Counted from the stretch's first letter, positions 8,477-17,975 are shown. The stretch: DNA of 64,000 nt from JAPOXR01 sp963664715 (GCA_963664715.2 CAXXUY010000013.1:1-64000), one strand, 5' to 3'. Notes: a model not told the origin generated them from the letters alone. A program made the numbers and translations.

Positions 8477-10081
8477 ATGAACATAAAATCATACCTGGAC
8501 GGAATGCGGATCGACCGTCCGTCTCCGTACACCTGGCCGGTCTTCTGGGCCGACTTCAAGGCGGGTCTGATCTTGCTTCTCGTGGAAATTCCGTTCGCCA
8601 TGGGGATCGGAGTGGTATCCGGGATGGGAATACCGGCCGCGCTCTACTGCATGGTAATCGTCGGCATCGTCGCAGCAATCCTGGGCGGTACGCGCGCCAT
8701 GGTGAGCGGGCCAGCCGTTGCGGTTGCCGTGATCGTCGCGTCGGTACTCTCCTCCGGCGAAGTCGGAATGCTCGAACTGGGAATCATCGTGGTTCTGGCT
8801 GGCGCAATGCAGATCCTGTTGGGCCTGGCAGGGATCGGCCGATTCATGGCGTATCTTCCGCACGTCGTTCTCACGGGGTTCATATCAGGTATCGGGTTCT
8901 TCCTGCTCTGGTCCCAGTCCTGGGAGTTGTTCAAGCTTGGCATGCCCGACATTGCCATTGCCGGTGTTTGTCTTGCGGTCATCCTGGCATGGCCTCGGAG
9001 TCTCCGGAGATACGTGCCCGGCCAACTGGTTGGTGTCTCCGTGGCATGGGTGGTGTCTGCTTTTCTGCTTCCGGGTAGCGCTGCATTGGGAGTCTTGCCA
9101 ACCGGCTTGCCGGAAGTTGTAATCGGAATGCCCACGCTCCTGTTCATTCCGACCGCGATCGTGCCCGCTCTCCTCATCGCGCTGATCAGTTCCGCATACA
9201 CGCTGATGATTGCACAGTCCGTGGACTCGATGACCGGTGCACGCCATAATCCGAACCGGCAGCTTGCGGCGACTGGCGTTGCCAACATGGTGGCAGGCGT
9301 ATTTGGCGCCGTTCCTGGAAGTGGCCAGTTCGGTGCCATGGGTTCAGTCGTGGCGGGTGGAAAAACCGTGGTTGCCGGAATTGTGGTTTCGGTCCTGACA
9401 GCGGTGTTCATACTTGGTGTCGGCCCATACCTGGCCACCGTGCCCATGGCTGCGATTCTTTCAGTGCTGATCTGGATGGGATGGGAGCTGGTTGACTGGC
9501 GACTGTTCAGGCGAATCCTTCGCATCGAACGTCGCTACGGTCTGGTGTTTGCCGTCACGCTGGGAATCGCAGCGCTTGGAGATCCGTTGACAGCCGTGGT
9601 GTTTGGCTTCGTTGCTGCTGGTATCGGCAACGCCGCTGCGCTCGAAAAGGTTGAAATGGACAGCGTCCTGTCGGTTCCGCTCATCGACGCGACCCTTCTT
9701 GCGGAAGAAGACGATTTCGATCCGTTTTCGGCGAGAGTCGGCCTGCTGGCCTTCCGCGGATCATTCTCGGTCGCTTCGTCGCAGAAGCTCGCGGAATTGC
9801 TCGAGTTCGATATCCGGGATCACGAGGTGGCGATCTTTGACCTGTCCGGCATGACCCATACGGATGACAGCGCAGCGCATCTCTTGAAGTTGTTGCTGAG
9901 AAAGGCCGGGGCAATGGGTATCGAGGTCATCGTGTGCGGGGTGCCGGACATGCTCCGAGGTTCGTTTGATGCATTCGATGTCCTGCAGGACATCCCTGAC
10001 AACCGGATCGTGGACACACAGGATGACGCCCGCAGCATTGCCGGCAAACTGCTTGCGTCGGGGGAAGATAAGGCGCCGTGA
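8477..10081 (+). CDS. SulP family inorganic anion transporter with STAS domain
   Basis: The ATG at 8477 has GGAG just upstream and gives 534 residues. An upstream in-frame ATG at 8453 lacks a comparable site. Residues about 20-395 form the multi-helix SulP membrane domain, starting with the typical DFKAGLILLLVEIPFAMGIG and AILGGTRAMVSGPAVAVAVI. The last 110 residues are a cytosolic STAS domain (VAIFDLSGMTHTDDSAAHLL). Family members carry sulfate, bicarbonate or dicarboxylates, usually by proton or sodium coupling; the substrate here cannot be assigned. It converges on the broken regulator gene downstream. Confidence 0.9.
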   Translation: MNIKSYLDGMRIDRPSPYTWPVFWADFKAGLILLLVEIPFAMGIGVVSGMGIPAALYCMVIVGIVAAILGGTRAMVSGPAVAVAVIVASVLSSGEVGMLELGIIVVLAGAMQILLGLAGIGRFMAYLPHVVLTGFISGIGFFLLWSQSWELFKLGMPDIAIAGVCLAVILAWPRSLRRYVPGQLVGVSVAWVVSAFLLPGSAALGVLPTGLPEVVIGMPTLLFIPTAIVPALLIALISSAYTLMIAQSVDSMTGARHNPNRQLAATGVANMVAGVFGAVPGSGQFGAMGSVVAGGKTVVAGIVVSVLTAVFILGVGPYLATVPMAAILSVLIWMGWELVDWRLFRRILRIERRYGLVFAVTLGIAALGDPLTAVVFGFVAAGIGNAAALEKVEMDSVLSVPLIDATLLAEEDDFDPFSARVGLLAFRGSFSVASSQKLAELLEFDIRDHEVAIFDLSGMTHTDDSAAHLLKLLLRKAGAMGIEVIVCGVPDMLRGSFDAFDVLQDIPDNRIVDTQDDARSIAGKLLASGEDKAP

Positions 10082-10411
10082 CCGGATTGACGAATACCGG
10101 GACGTGTGTTGGGTGCTGTCGTGTCGATTGATTGGCTGCTTCTCCACGCTGGCAACGTCGGAATTGACAACGGTTGCCTGTCGCTCCGGTCGGGAGGAGA
10201 AAGATACGATTCCCGACATCCGGCCCCGGGTGGTCATGCTGCTCGCCGGATTCCCCTGGCAGGACTGCGATTGCTGGACATCGCGATATGGCCAAGGGCG
10301 ATATTGCGACATTTCCTTTCCTGCATTCAGGCCTTTTTTTGCAAATGGGAAGCGGTCTCTTCCCGGCCCAGGTTTTGCCGGACCTGTCCCATCCGGGTCA
10401 ATACGGGGCAG
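10082..10411. other. Convergent intergenic gap, no gene seen
   Basis: This 330-bp gap separates the convergent SulP gene and the response-regulator fragment. It has no credible open frame. A run of seven T near 10334 lies in the right region for a terminator, but I see no strong stem beside it. Confidence 0.4.
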
Positions 10412-11060
10412 TCAGTGAGAATCCGTCCACTGCGACCCGGCGGTCCGGCGCATCCGGTAGCCGACACCGCGTTCGTTGAGGATCAAGGTGGGGTCATCGG
10501 CCTTGTCTCCGAGTTTCCTGCGAAGGCGCTTGACAACGGCGCGCACTGGCGCGGGATCACCGCTGCCTCTCCTGTTCCAGACCTTGCGCAGCAAGGTGTC
10601 GTAGGTTGCAATCCGTCCTGCACGCTGGGAGAGGACGCGCAGCACGCCGAATTCTCTTGCGGTCAGTGCTACTGGCCGGTCGTTCACGGAAACCTTTCGC
10701 CTTCCGTAGTCGATGGCTAGGTCACCAAACACGAAGCGGTCGGGCTGCGCACGCCTGCGGAGAGCGGCCCTGATCCGCGCGGTGAACTCGGTCGACGAAA
10801 ATGGCTTGACGATGTAGTCGTCTGCGCCGGCTTCAAGTGCTCGCGCGATGGTCTCGTTGCGGCCGTAGCCCGATATGATGATGACGGGCAGATCGGCGAG
10901 TTCCGGAACGGCCCGCATCAATTCGATCCCGTCGGTTCCGGGGAGCATCAGGTCAAGGAAGACCAATTGGGGGTTTTCCGCATGAATGATCGGTGCGAGA
11001 TCGTTGTGGTCAGCTGCTACCAACGGGGCGTAGCCAGCATCCAACAGCGTTCGCGCACGC
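10412..11060 (-). pseudogene. Receiver plus winged-helix (OmpR-type) 3' end of a split hybrid kinase gene
   Basis: This frame encodes most of a CheY-like receiver (phosphoacceptor Asp in LVFLDLMLPGTDG, conserved Lys in DDYIVKPFSSTEF) and an OmpR/PhoB winged helix (LTAREFGVLRVLSQRAGRI, then KLGD and GVGYRMRR). The receiver's first strand (MPVLVVDDDPLMLR) lies in the other frame at the end of the kinase segment. The switch occurs between about 11050 and 11075 and needs one lost base. The original gene was therefore a fused kinase-receiver-DNA-binding protein, or a kinase followed directly by its regulator. Upstream in-frame codons to 11209 are kinase sequence out of frame. Confidence 0.75.
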
Positions 11061-12276
11061 AGCGCAGCATCAGCGGATCGTCGTCCACGACGAGGACGGG
11101 CATCGCCTGGCCCTCTCCGATGTGCGGACCGGCAGGATACCGGGTGGTTCCGGTCGGGCTGCCTTCGGCGGCGGCAAGCTCCGCCACCGGGATCGTGAAG
11201 GTTACGCATGTTCCCTGGCCAGCGCCCGGGCTCTCTACCCGTATGCGGCCACCATCGGCTTCGACGAGGCTCTTGCAGATGGCGAGTCCCAGCCCGCCCG
11301 ATCCGTTCCTGTCCCTGGCATATTTGCTGAACAGCTGGCTCAGGCGCCCGGGCGTGATACCACGCCCCTCGTCCAGTATAGAGATTGCGACGTGGACTCC
11401 CTCGCGTTTGGCCGCAATGCGGATCGGGGTGGATTCGGGGGCATGTTGGGCGGAATTTTCGAGCAGATTGCTGAGCACCTGCACGATGCGTCGCCGGTCG
11501 ACCAGCACCATTGGCAGGTCCGGCGGCAGGTCGACGATGATGCTGTGTCCGCTTCCTCCGGGCAGGAAGGCGCTGCGTGCATCGTCCACGAGGGCCACAG
11601 CTTTCGTCGGTTCAGGGACAACCGAAAGAGTACCGGCCTCGATCCGACTCGCATTAAGCAGGTCGCCGATGAAACTGCTCATGCGGTCGGCCTGCTCTTC
11701 GATAATGCGGAAGAATTGCTGCTTTTCTTCCTCGGCGAAGTCGGCAGGTGCACCAAGTACGGTGGCGGCAGATCCCTTGATTGCGGCAAGCGGCGTTCGC
11801 ATTTCGTCGCTCATCATGCCGAGAAATGAAGACCGCATGCGCTCAAGTTCCTGCAGTGGCGCCAGACCCTGCATGGTAACAATCACCGAAGTGACCTTTC
11901 CGTCCCCTGCTAGAATCGGAGTTGCGTTGATGAGCGTGGTAACGCTGTTTCCTTCAGGGGTGGAGAGATCAATTTCCTCTGCACGGATCGTCTCGCCGGT
12001 GCTGAGCGCGGTAGCCAGCGGCAGACGGTTGAGGGCGATCTCGCGCCCGTCGGCGAAGCGAACGGTCAGAACTTCCAGCAAGTCCTCTGCCAGACGGCCG
12101 GGCATGCGCAGGCGGTCGACGAGGCGCCGGGCTTCGCGGTTGACGGAGGTCAGGCTTCCAGTCGCCGCTTCAAAGACCACGACACCGACCGGAGAGGTCT
12201 CGATCAGCACCTCAAGATCGGCGCGGGCCTTCCACTCGGCGCGGTAGGTGCGAGCATTGGCGATCGCGACGGCGGC
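11017..12276 (-). pseudogene. Hybrid histidine kinase, PAS-HisKA-HATPase segment (3' half of split gene)
   Basis: The frame runs AAVAIANARTYRAEWKARAD, then LEVLIETSPVGVVVF (PAS), a DHp segment, and an HATPase_c domain with N-box LSNLLENSAQHAPES, G1 DEGRGI and G2 GLGLAICKSLVEA. It ends in the start of a receiver. The H-box reads MMSDEMRTPLAAIKG where the family has a His, so the phosphoacceptor is Asp (codon 11806-11808, one base from CAC). The 5' half of the gene (GAF domain) lies at 20934-21424, separated by the 8.65-kb nested element. The kinase is non-functional several times over. ATG 12210 gives an open frame, but it is an internal methionine codon. Confidence 0.8.
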
Positions 12277-12377
12277 CTAGACATCATGGATTGACCTGTC
12301 CTGGCCTTGAGGTTCGTGGGTTATACTCGAGGTCAGAACAACGCCCGAGTACAGGGCCACATCAAGGAGGACAGGTC

Positions 12378-13505
12378 ATGAGTGAGTATAGCGCATATGT
12401 GGGTCTGGATGTCCACAAGGACACGATTTCAGTTGCGATTGCATTTCCGGGTCGGGAGCAACCGGTGTTCCGTGGCGTGATCGGCAACCGCCGTTCGTCG
12501 TTGCGCCGGCTGATCAGGAACCTGACCCCGCGAGGCGAGGTGCTCAGTTTCTGTTACGAGGCCGGCCCGTGCGGCTACGGCGTGTATCGTCAGATCGTCG
12601 AGACGGGTCACCACTGCGTGGTTGTGGCGCCGAGCCTGGTTCCGCGCGTTGCCGGGGAGCGGGTGAAGACGGACCGGCGGGATGCGTTGAAGCTGGCCCG
12701 CCTGCACCGTTCCGGAGATCTGCGCCAGGTGTGGGTCCCGGATGGCGAGCAGGAGGCGATGCGGGACCTGACCCGGGCCCGCGAAGACATGAAGGCGATC
12801 GAACTGAAGGCGCGCCAACGCCTGTCTGCATTCCTGCTTCGCCATGACCGGTTGTATCCGGGCCGGTGCCGCTGGACGCAGGCGCACCATCGCTGGCTTG
12901 CGGAACAGAAGTTCGATCACCCGGTGCAGCAGGTGGTGTTCCAGGAATATGTCGATGCCGCACGGGAAGCCCGGCATCGGGTTGCCGGCCTTGAAGACCA
13001 GATCCGTTCCGCACTCACCGCCTGGTCGCTGCGCCCCGTGGCCGAGGCGCTGATCAGCCTGCGCGGAATTGATGTGCTTGCCGCTGTCACGGTGCTGGCC
13101 GAGTTGGGAGATCTCACCCGCTTTGACAGTCCCCGGCAGTTGATGAGCTTTCTGGGCCTGGTGCCGAGCGAGCATTCCTCGGGGTCACGGCGCCGCCAGG
13201 GTGCGATCACCAAGACCGGCAACAGCCATGTCAGGCGGGTTCTGGTGCAGGCGGCGTGGAATTACCGCTTCCCGGCCCGCAAGACGGCCCATCTGCAGAG
13301 AAAGGCGGCTTCTGCTCCAGCCCGGGTGCAGGCGGTCGCATGGGCGGCGCAGAAACGGCTGTGTGGCCGTTACCGGCATCTCAGCCATGCAGGAAAGCCG
13401 CTCTGCAAGGTCACGACCGCAGTGGCCCGGGAACTGGTCGGCTTCATCTGGGCCATTGCCTGCGAAGCGTCTGACCGGCCGCATGCCAGCCGGGCCGTGG
13501 GCTGA
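12378..13505 (+). CDS. IS110-family (DEDD/Tnp_20) transposase, left copy
   Basis: The protein has 375 residues from ATG 12378, with the ideal site AAGGAGG eight bases before it; longer in-frame starts upstream lie in the element's leader. The N-terminal DEDD domain shows YVGLDVHKDTISVAIAFPG (first Asp), SFCYEAGPCGYGVYRQI (Glu) and VKTDRRDALKLARL (final Asp pair). The C-terminal Tnp_20 domain contains ISLRGIDVLAAVTVLAELGD and SFLGLVPSEHSSGSRRRQGA with the active-site serine. The copy at 19705-20832 encodes the same protein and both look intact. Confidence 0.92.
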   Translation: MSEYSAYVGLDVHKDTISVAIAFPGREQPVFRGVIGNRRSSLRRLIRNLTPRGEVLSFCYEAGPCGYGVYRQIVETGHHCVVVAPSLVPRVAGERVKTDRRDALKLARLHRSGDLRQVWVPDGEQEAMRDLTRAREDMKAIELKARQRLSAFLLRHDRLYPGRCRWTQAHHRWLAEQKFDHPVQQVVFQEYVDAAREARHRVAGLEDQIRSALTAWSLRPVAEALISLRGIDVLAAVTVLAELGDLTRFDSPRQLMSFLGLVPSEHSSGSRRRQGAITKTGNSHVRRVLVQAAWNYRFPARKTAHLQRKAASAPARVQAVAWAAQKRLCGRYRHLSHAGKPLCKVTTAVARELVGFIWAIACEASDRPHASRAVG

Positions 13506-13796
13506 AGCTGCGCAAGACCGGAAAGGAAACGGAAGACCGGCATGACGGGCACGGGATGCGGATGGCAGGTCAGGAGAACCCTCGGTAGTACTATGAGGCG
13601 CGGGCCACGACGCCCGCTGACCCTCGATGCTAGACAGAGGCAGCTCCGCGATGAAGCGAAGTCAGGCGGTAACCAACCCGCGGATATCAGAGTGATCCAC
13701 CGTCGCAACAGGCCGATCGTATCCCGTACCCGTCATGCCGCAAGGGGGCCGGCAATGCAGTGAATCCCCCCAGCTTGACAGGTCAATCCATATCAG
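13506..13796 (+). ncRNA. Candidate IS110 guide (bridge/seek) RNA region, left copy
   Basis: About 290 bp between the transposase stop and the element's right end have no credible gene and are conserved in the other copy. In IS1111-subgroup elements this position carries the noncoding RNA that pairs with donor and target DNA. A perfect hairpin GCGGGC (13600-13605)/GCCCGC (13612-13617) and a second stem in GCCGCAAGGGGGCCGGC (near 13737-13753) are visible. The RNA ends and the guide loops cannot be set by eye. Confidence 0.45.
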
Positions 13797-15234
13797 TACT
13801 ACAGTTGCGCGTGCCCTGTTCGCCTCTTTTAGTGCGCCCTTGCGGCGTCTGCCTGGTGTTTGCGCCGCCACAGCGACCAGTGCATGATGAATGACCGTGT
13901 TGTTGGCGGCCTGAGCAGGAGTCTTGCGAATAGGTAGCGCAGTTCCGGAACGCTCGGCACCTGTGCCGTCATGAGGGCAAGGCGCCGGTTTCGGGGTTTG
14001 GACTCCTTTTGTTCTGTTTGCCCTGTGCCCTGATCCTCAATTCCGCCGCCAGCCTGGCCAGGAAGGCTGCGGCAGCCATGACCAGGCTGATATGCCGGTG
14101 CCAGCCATGCCAGGAACGGGCCTCGCAATGGTCAAGGCCGAGATCGTCCTTTGCCCGCTGGAAACACTCCTCGATGGTCCAGCGCAGCCCGGCAGCGCCG
14201 GCCAGTTCCGCAAGGCCGGTGCCAACGGGGCAGAAGACGAGATAACATGCCAGTTTCTGCGGATCCCTGCGGGAGCGGCGCACCAGCAGGCAGTGTTCCC
14301 ATCCCGCCTTGCGGTTCCACGGAATGACAAGGCAGGCCCAGTCATACAGCCTCGGCCCCTTGGACCCCTCACCGGCGGCAAGGGCCGTCCAGTCCTCGTC
14401 GGCAAATTCCTCGACCAGCTCCGAGGGGTTGGTGGCCACGATGCCGCCCTGGCCGATGAACCGGATATGGTGATTGCTGCGAACCGCCAGCACCCAGGCC
14501 TGGTCCCGCTCCTCGAGCATCCGCCTCAGGCCGTGATCCGAGCCATAGGCCGCATCGGCCAGTACCCAGGCACAGCGCACACCGGCATCAAGGTTCCGGG
14601 CAATCATCCGGCGGGCAATCGCCGGCTTGGTGGCAAACTCGACATCATCGGGAATGCCGGTCTTCGCACGCCGGCCGGCATCACCGGCCCAGGCCTTCGG
14701 AAGATAGAGTTGACGGTCAATCAGCGCCTGGCCATATCGGCCCGCATAACCGAGAAACACGCCCACCTGGCAGTTCTCGATCCGGCCAGCCGTCCCCGAA
14801 TACTGGCGGACAACGCCAACAGAATGGCTCCCCTTCTTCAGGAAACCGGTATCATCGACAACAAGCACACCGTCTTCGCAGCCAAGCGACTCCATGACAT
14901 ATCCGCGTATCTCGTCCCGCAACCAGTCCGCATCCCAGCGGCTGCGGCCAAGCAATGCCTGCATCCGCCAGGGACCCGGCAGGCCCGCATATTCGGACAT
15001 CATCCAGCCGGTCTTGCGTGAAATCCCCGAGAGCAACCCGTCGATGAACGCTCCGCCGGTCTCGCGAAGCTCGCTACGGCGAAACACCGGACCGAGCCGC
15101 TCCTTCAGCGATGACAGCTCATTCTCCCACTCGAGCAGAGACCCCGACCATTCCGAAACACCCATTGCTCATACCCCATCACGGTGAAAATCGAACCCGT
15201 GAATCACAACTTCGGGGCAAGCGCAACTGTAGTA
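13797..15234 (-). mobile_element. IS701-family element, left copy
   Basis: The 1,438-bp element has terminal inverted repeats TACTACAGTTGCGC and GCGCAACTGTAGTA. It abuts IS110 directly on the left (junction ...CAG|TACTAC at 13796/13797) and the CTAG of the IS5 flank on the right. The inverted partner is 17976-19413. Confidence 0.8.
13969..15165 (-). CDS. IS701-family DDE transposase, left copy
   Basis: A 398-residue transposase of the IS701 (DDE_5) type. Visible features are GVLVVDDTGFLKKGSHSVGV (first catalytic Asp), CAWVLADAAYGSDHGLR (second Asp) and RWTIEECFQRAKDDLGLDH (catalytic Glu region). The reading frame is intact. It differs from the right copy at several residues (for example T/A in QYSGTAGR and A/T in RRAKTG), so the two are not a fresh duplicate. 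Confidence 0.88.
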   Translation of the reverse strand: MGVSEWSGSLLEWENELSSLKERLGPVFRRSELRETGGAFIDGLLSGISRKTGWMMSEYAGLPGPWRMQALLGRSRWDADWLRDEIRGYVMESLGCEDGVLVVDDTGFLKKGSHSVGVVRQYSGTAGRIENCQVGVFLGYAGRYGQALIDRQLYLPKAWAGDAGRRAKTGIPDDVEFATKPAIARRMIARNLDAGVRCAWVLADAAYGSDHGLRRMLEERDQAWVLAVRSNHHIRFIGQGGIVATNPSELVEEFADEDWTALAAGEGSKGPRLYDWACLVIPWNRKAGWEHCLLVRRSRRDPQKLACYLVFCPVGTGLAELAGAAGLRWTIEECFQRAKDDLGLDHCEARSWHGWHRHISLVMAAAAFLARLAAELRIRAQGKQNKRSPNPETGALPS

Positions 15235-15247
15235 CTAGGGTCAGGAC

Positions 15248-15866
15248 TCATAGCCAGAACATGACGACTGCAGCAAGGGCGCAAGCCGAGAGGAAGACAT
15301 CGGGACATCGATCATATCGCGTTGCCACCCGGCGCCAGTCCTTGAGCCGGGCAAAGGTGTTCTCGATCTTGTGACGACGCCTGTAGAGGGCCTTGTCATG
15401 CGGGATCGGCACCTTCCGGGACATCCGGGACGGAATACATGGCGAAATGCCGTTCTGTTCCAATGCGTTACGGAACCAGTTGGCGTCATAGCCGCGATCG
15501 CCAAGCAGGGTCTCGGCCGCAGGCAAATCCCCGACCAGGGCACGGGCACCATCATAGTCGCTGATCTGTCCGGCGCTCAACACCATCCGGATCGGACGCC
15601 CATGGCCATCCACCACCGTGTGCAATTTCGAGTTCAAGCCGCCCTTCGTCCGGCCAATCTGGCGTCCGGAGCCCCCTTTTTGAGCCGCAGACTGGCAGCC
15701 GTGCGGTGCACCTTGAGATGCGTCGCATCAATCATCAGCATGTCGCCCGCATCGCCCTGTTCAGCCAGACCCAGCAACATGCGGGCAAAGATGCCCTTCT
15801 CGCTCCAGCGCTTCCAGCGGTTATACAGCGTCTTCGGCGGACCATACTCCACAGGCGCATCGCGCC
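15248..15866 (-). pseudogene. IS5-family transposase, 3' portion (downstream of the IS66 insertion)
   Basis: Two overlapping frames are used. The first (down to 15634) reads APVEYGPPKTLYNRWKRW and continues to MLMIDATHLKVHRTAASLRL with the first catalytic Asp. The second (ending 15248) carries IGRTKGGLNSKLHTVVDG, then GDRGYDANWFRNALE and the terminal RRRHKIENTFARLKDWRRVA. The frames join by a -1 shift at C-AAA-AAG-GGG around 15678, a slippery run like that used by IS427-group elements. The 5' part of the gene lies beyond IS66, so the gene is disrupted. Confidence 0.75.
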
Positions 15867-17741
15867 GTAATAGGGGCAACTTGCCGGGAATTGCGTTTCG
15901 TATGAGAGGAGGCGTCAGGCTGTGGCGCGGCGTGTGATGATCTCGGCAAGCCTTGGCACTTCGGCGGCACCGGCAACGCCAAGGCGGTTGCACAGATAGT
16001 CCCAGAACGGCACGCCGAGCTTGTTGCAGGTCTTCAATGCCCCGAGACAGGCATCCCGGGCCGCACGCCCGCTCTCGCTCCGGGATCCGAACGAGATCTT
16101 CCGCCGGGTGACATGGGCCCGGATGTCATTTTCGGCCAGGTTCGAATTCAGCGGCGTGGCCGGATACTCGAGCACCCGCAAGAGCTCATCCTTGTTCGCC
16201 CTCAGCCGCCGCAGCAGCTTGTCGAGGCTGGCATGGCCGGTCCGCCGTCCGAAGATCTCGTCGAAGCGCAACGACAGTGCCTGGGCCCGTGTATTGCAGG
16301 GGGTCTTCCTGTAGGCAGACAGTTCCCGGTAATAGCCCCAGACATCATCCAGCACCGCATCCACGCGCATGCGCTGGAATTCGGAACTGCCCCCTTGCTT
16401 GCGAACCAGCCGCTCGGCGTGAACCCAACAGAGAGAGTGGGCATCGCCGACATTGAACTGGCCGGCATCGTCGCTCAGGATCACGGTCCCGGCAATGCGA
16501 CCGGCATCGCAGATGCTGCCCCAGAGCGCACCCTCGGTGGCGATCTTCACCGGGTCCGGAAACACCTTCATGCGGTCAATGCCGAGTGCGGCCAGATGGG
16601 TCCGCCATTCATCGGCATCGGCAAAGCGCCGCTGCCGGTCCGCGGCGAGCCGCCGGACCGCCTTTCCTGTCAGCTTCATGCGCCGCATGTATTCGAGCCC
16701 GGCATCATTGACGCTGTAGGCCACGTCACCGGCACAGAGACATTCGAGGAAGTTGAGACGGCTCTTCGAGCCGGTCGACCTGAAATGGGTGAAGACATCG
16801 TTGCCGATTACCGTGCAATAGCCGTTTGCCGCCCTGTGCCGGGCACCGGTATCGTCGACATTGATCCATGCCGCATTCTCCATGCCTGCCCTCAGCACCT
16901 CCTGCTGCTCCTCGACGATGACCCTCGTGTCCCCGTTCAGGAACCGCCCCACCTGGCGAGCGGATATCTCAAGGCCCAATCCGTTCAGCAATGCCGCGAT
17001 GCGCTGCACCGTCGACTGGCACTGGTGATACAGCATGATCACCAGCGCCTTGACGCCGGGACCATACTGGCTGCGTCCCGCCGACACACCCGGCGCCAGC
17101 GGCGCCACATGGCGGCTGCCGTCCGGAAACCGCCACACCTCCCGCAGCCAGGTGACCTCCTCGGCGTGGAACACGATGTCGCGGACAGTGTGCGCCTGAT
17201 AGCCCCTGCGTTCCGCACCCTCGGGCACATCCTCGAGGGCAACCCTCTCGTCGCGCCGGTGCAGGTTCGGGTTCCGGCGCCGCGGGCCCCGGCCCTTCTT
17301 TCGGCCCTTGCCCTGCGTCTTCGACCGGCCGGCTCCGGAGGCGCCGGAGGCGGCCAGGCCGCTCGGCTTCAGTTCCGGACGCCGCGGCAGGTTCTTGAGC
17401 AGCCTGATCTCGTCCCGCAGGTCCCGGATCAACCCGGTCAACTCCGCAAGCCGTTCATCCTGTTCGGCAAGCCGGTTGTCCCTCTTTGCAAGCAAATCCC
17501 GAAGGGACGAGAGTTCCGCCATCAGCGCCGCATGGCTGGCACCGGCTCGGCGATCTGTCTGCGAATCACCCATACCCCATTGAATCACAGGACGATTCGC
17601 AGTGGAATCCCCTGAATGCCCCGGATCAGACTATGCCGGAAGACAGGGGGACAGTCGAGGATTCCGGATCAGAACCCCACGCCGCCAGTGCAGAACAACA
17701 ACTCAAGGAAAATCAAATTCCCGGCAAGTTGCCCCTATTAC
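15867..17741 (-). mobile_element. IS66-family element inserted in IS5
   Basis: The 1,875-bp element has inverted ends GTAATAGGGGCAACTTGCCG and its complement; the initial GTAA is the IS66 signature. The direct repeat CATCGCGCC occurs at 15858-15866 and at 17742-17750. That is one base longer than the 8-bp duplication usual for IS66. Excising the element rejoins the IS5 protein at GLRWRDA-PVEYGPP. Only one gene is present, as in the tnpC-only (ISBst12-like) group. Confidence 0.85.
15915..17588 (-). CDS. IS66-family transposase (TnpC)
   Basis: A 557-residue intact TnpC. It has an N-terminal leucine-zipper-like coiled coil (about residues 20-75, ELSSLRDLLAKRDNRLAEQD), a basic low-complexity linker, a zinc-binding-like segment, and the DDE core: INVDDTGARHRAANGYCTV (first Asp), VILSDDAGQFNVGDAHSLCW (second Asp with WVHAER) and LNSNLAENDIRAHVTRRK (Glu). 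It lacks TnpA and TnpB, which some IS66 elements need, but single-gene relatives exist. Confidence 0.9.
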   Translation of the reverse strand: MIQWGMGDSQTDRRAGASHAALMAELSSLRDLLAKRDNRLAEQDERLAELTGLIRDLRDEIRLLKNLPRRPELKPSGLAASGASGAGRSKTQGKGRKKGRGPRRRNPNLHRRDERVALEDVPEGAERRGYQAHTVRDIVFHAEEVTWLREVWRFPDGSRHVAPLAPGVSAGRSQYGPGVKALVIMLYHQCQSTVQRIAALLNGLGLEISARQVGRFLNGDTRVIVEEQQEVLRAGMENAAWINVDDTGARHRAANGYCTVIGNDVFTHFRSTGSKSRLNFLECLCAGDVAYSVNDAGLEYMRRMKLTGKAVRRLAADRQRRFADADEWRTHLAALGIDRMKVFPDPVKIATEGALWGSICDAGRIAGTVILSDDAGQFNVGDAHSLCWVHAERLVRKQGGSSEFQRMRVDAVLDDVWGYYRELSAYRKTPCNTRAQALSLRFDEIFGRRTGHASLDKLLRRLRANKDELLRVLEYPATPLNSNLAENDIRAHVTRRKISFGSRSESGRAARDACLGALKTCNKLGVPFWDYLCNRLGVAGAAEVPRLAEIITRRATA

Positions 17742-17919
17742 CATCGCGCCAGCGTAACCCATTGCGATTAACGAAGATTATCCCGCTCAAGACCCGCCTG
17801 TCATCCACCCTCGGCACCCCGTGCGATTTCGGAAAAAACGGCCGAAGACGCTCCATCTGCTCCTCGGTCAACCAGAAGAGATCCCTCATCCTGCTGCTCC
17901 TTGCACATGCTTCTCGCAA
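17742..17919 (-). pseudogene. IS5-family transposase, 5' portion (upstream of the IS66 insertion)
   Basis: The fragment reads MRDLFWLTEEQMERLRPFFP and continues to VNRNGLRWRDA before the IS66 boundary, the usual N-terminus of IS427-group IS5 transposases. The in-frame methionine of MRDLF is the natural start. It continues in 15866-15634 once IS66 is removed. Confidence 0.75.
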
Positions 17920-17975
17920 GACACTGAATCAGACAGAATCAACCAATGCAAGAAATTAATGGGTCCTGACTCTAG

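Larger units (their letters stand above)
12281..13796 (+). mobile_element. IS110-family element, left copy
   Basis: The copy runs from ACATCATGGATTGACCTGTC to GACAGGTCAATCCATATCAG. The subterminal inverted pair ATGGATTGACCTGTC/GACAGGTCAATCCAT, the short 5' leader (about 95 bp) and the long 3' noncoding part (about 290 bp) fit the IS1111 subgroup of IS110. Elements of this type move by a DEDD transposase guided by an element-encoded RNA and do not usually make target duplications. Confidence 0.8.
15235..17975 (-). mobile_element. IS5-family (IS427 group) element interrupted by IS66
   Basis: The ends AGGGTCAGGACTCAT (from about 15237) and the complement of ATGGGTCCTGACTCT (to about 17973) form an imperfect inverted repeat, flanked by CTAG on both sides (15235-15238 and 17972-17975). 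Removing the IS66 at 15867-17741 restores an element of about 850 bp with the two-frame transposase typical of the IS427 group. Confidence 0.75.

Noticed and set aside
16113..17615. Long antisense open frame opposite the IS66 transposase
   Set aside because: The sense frame encodes a complete TnpC with DDE residues; the antisense product is unlike any protein and spans the element leader.
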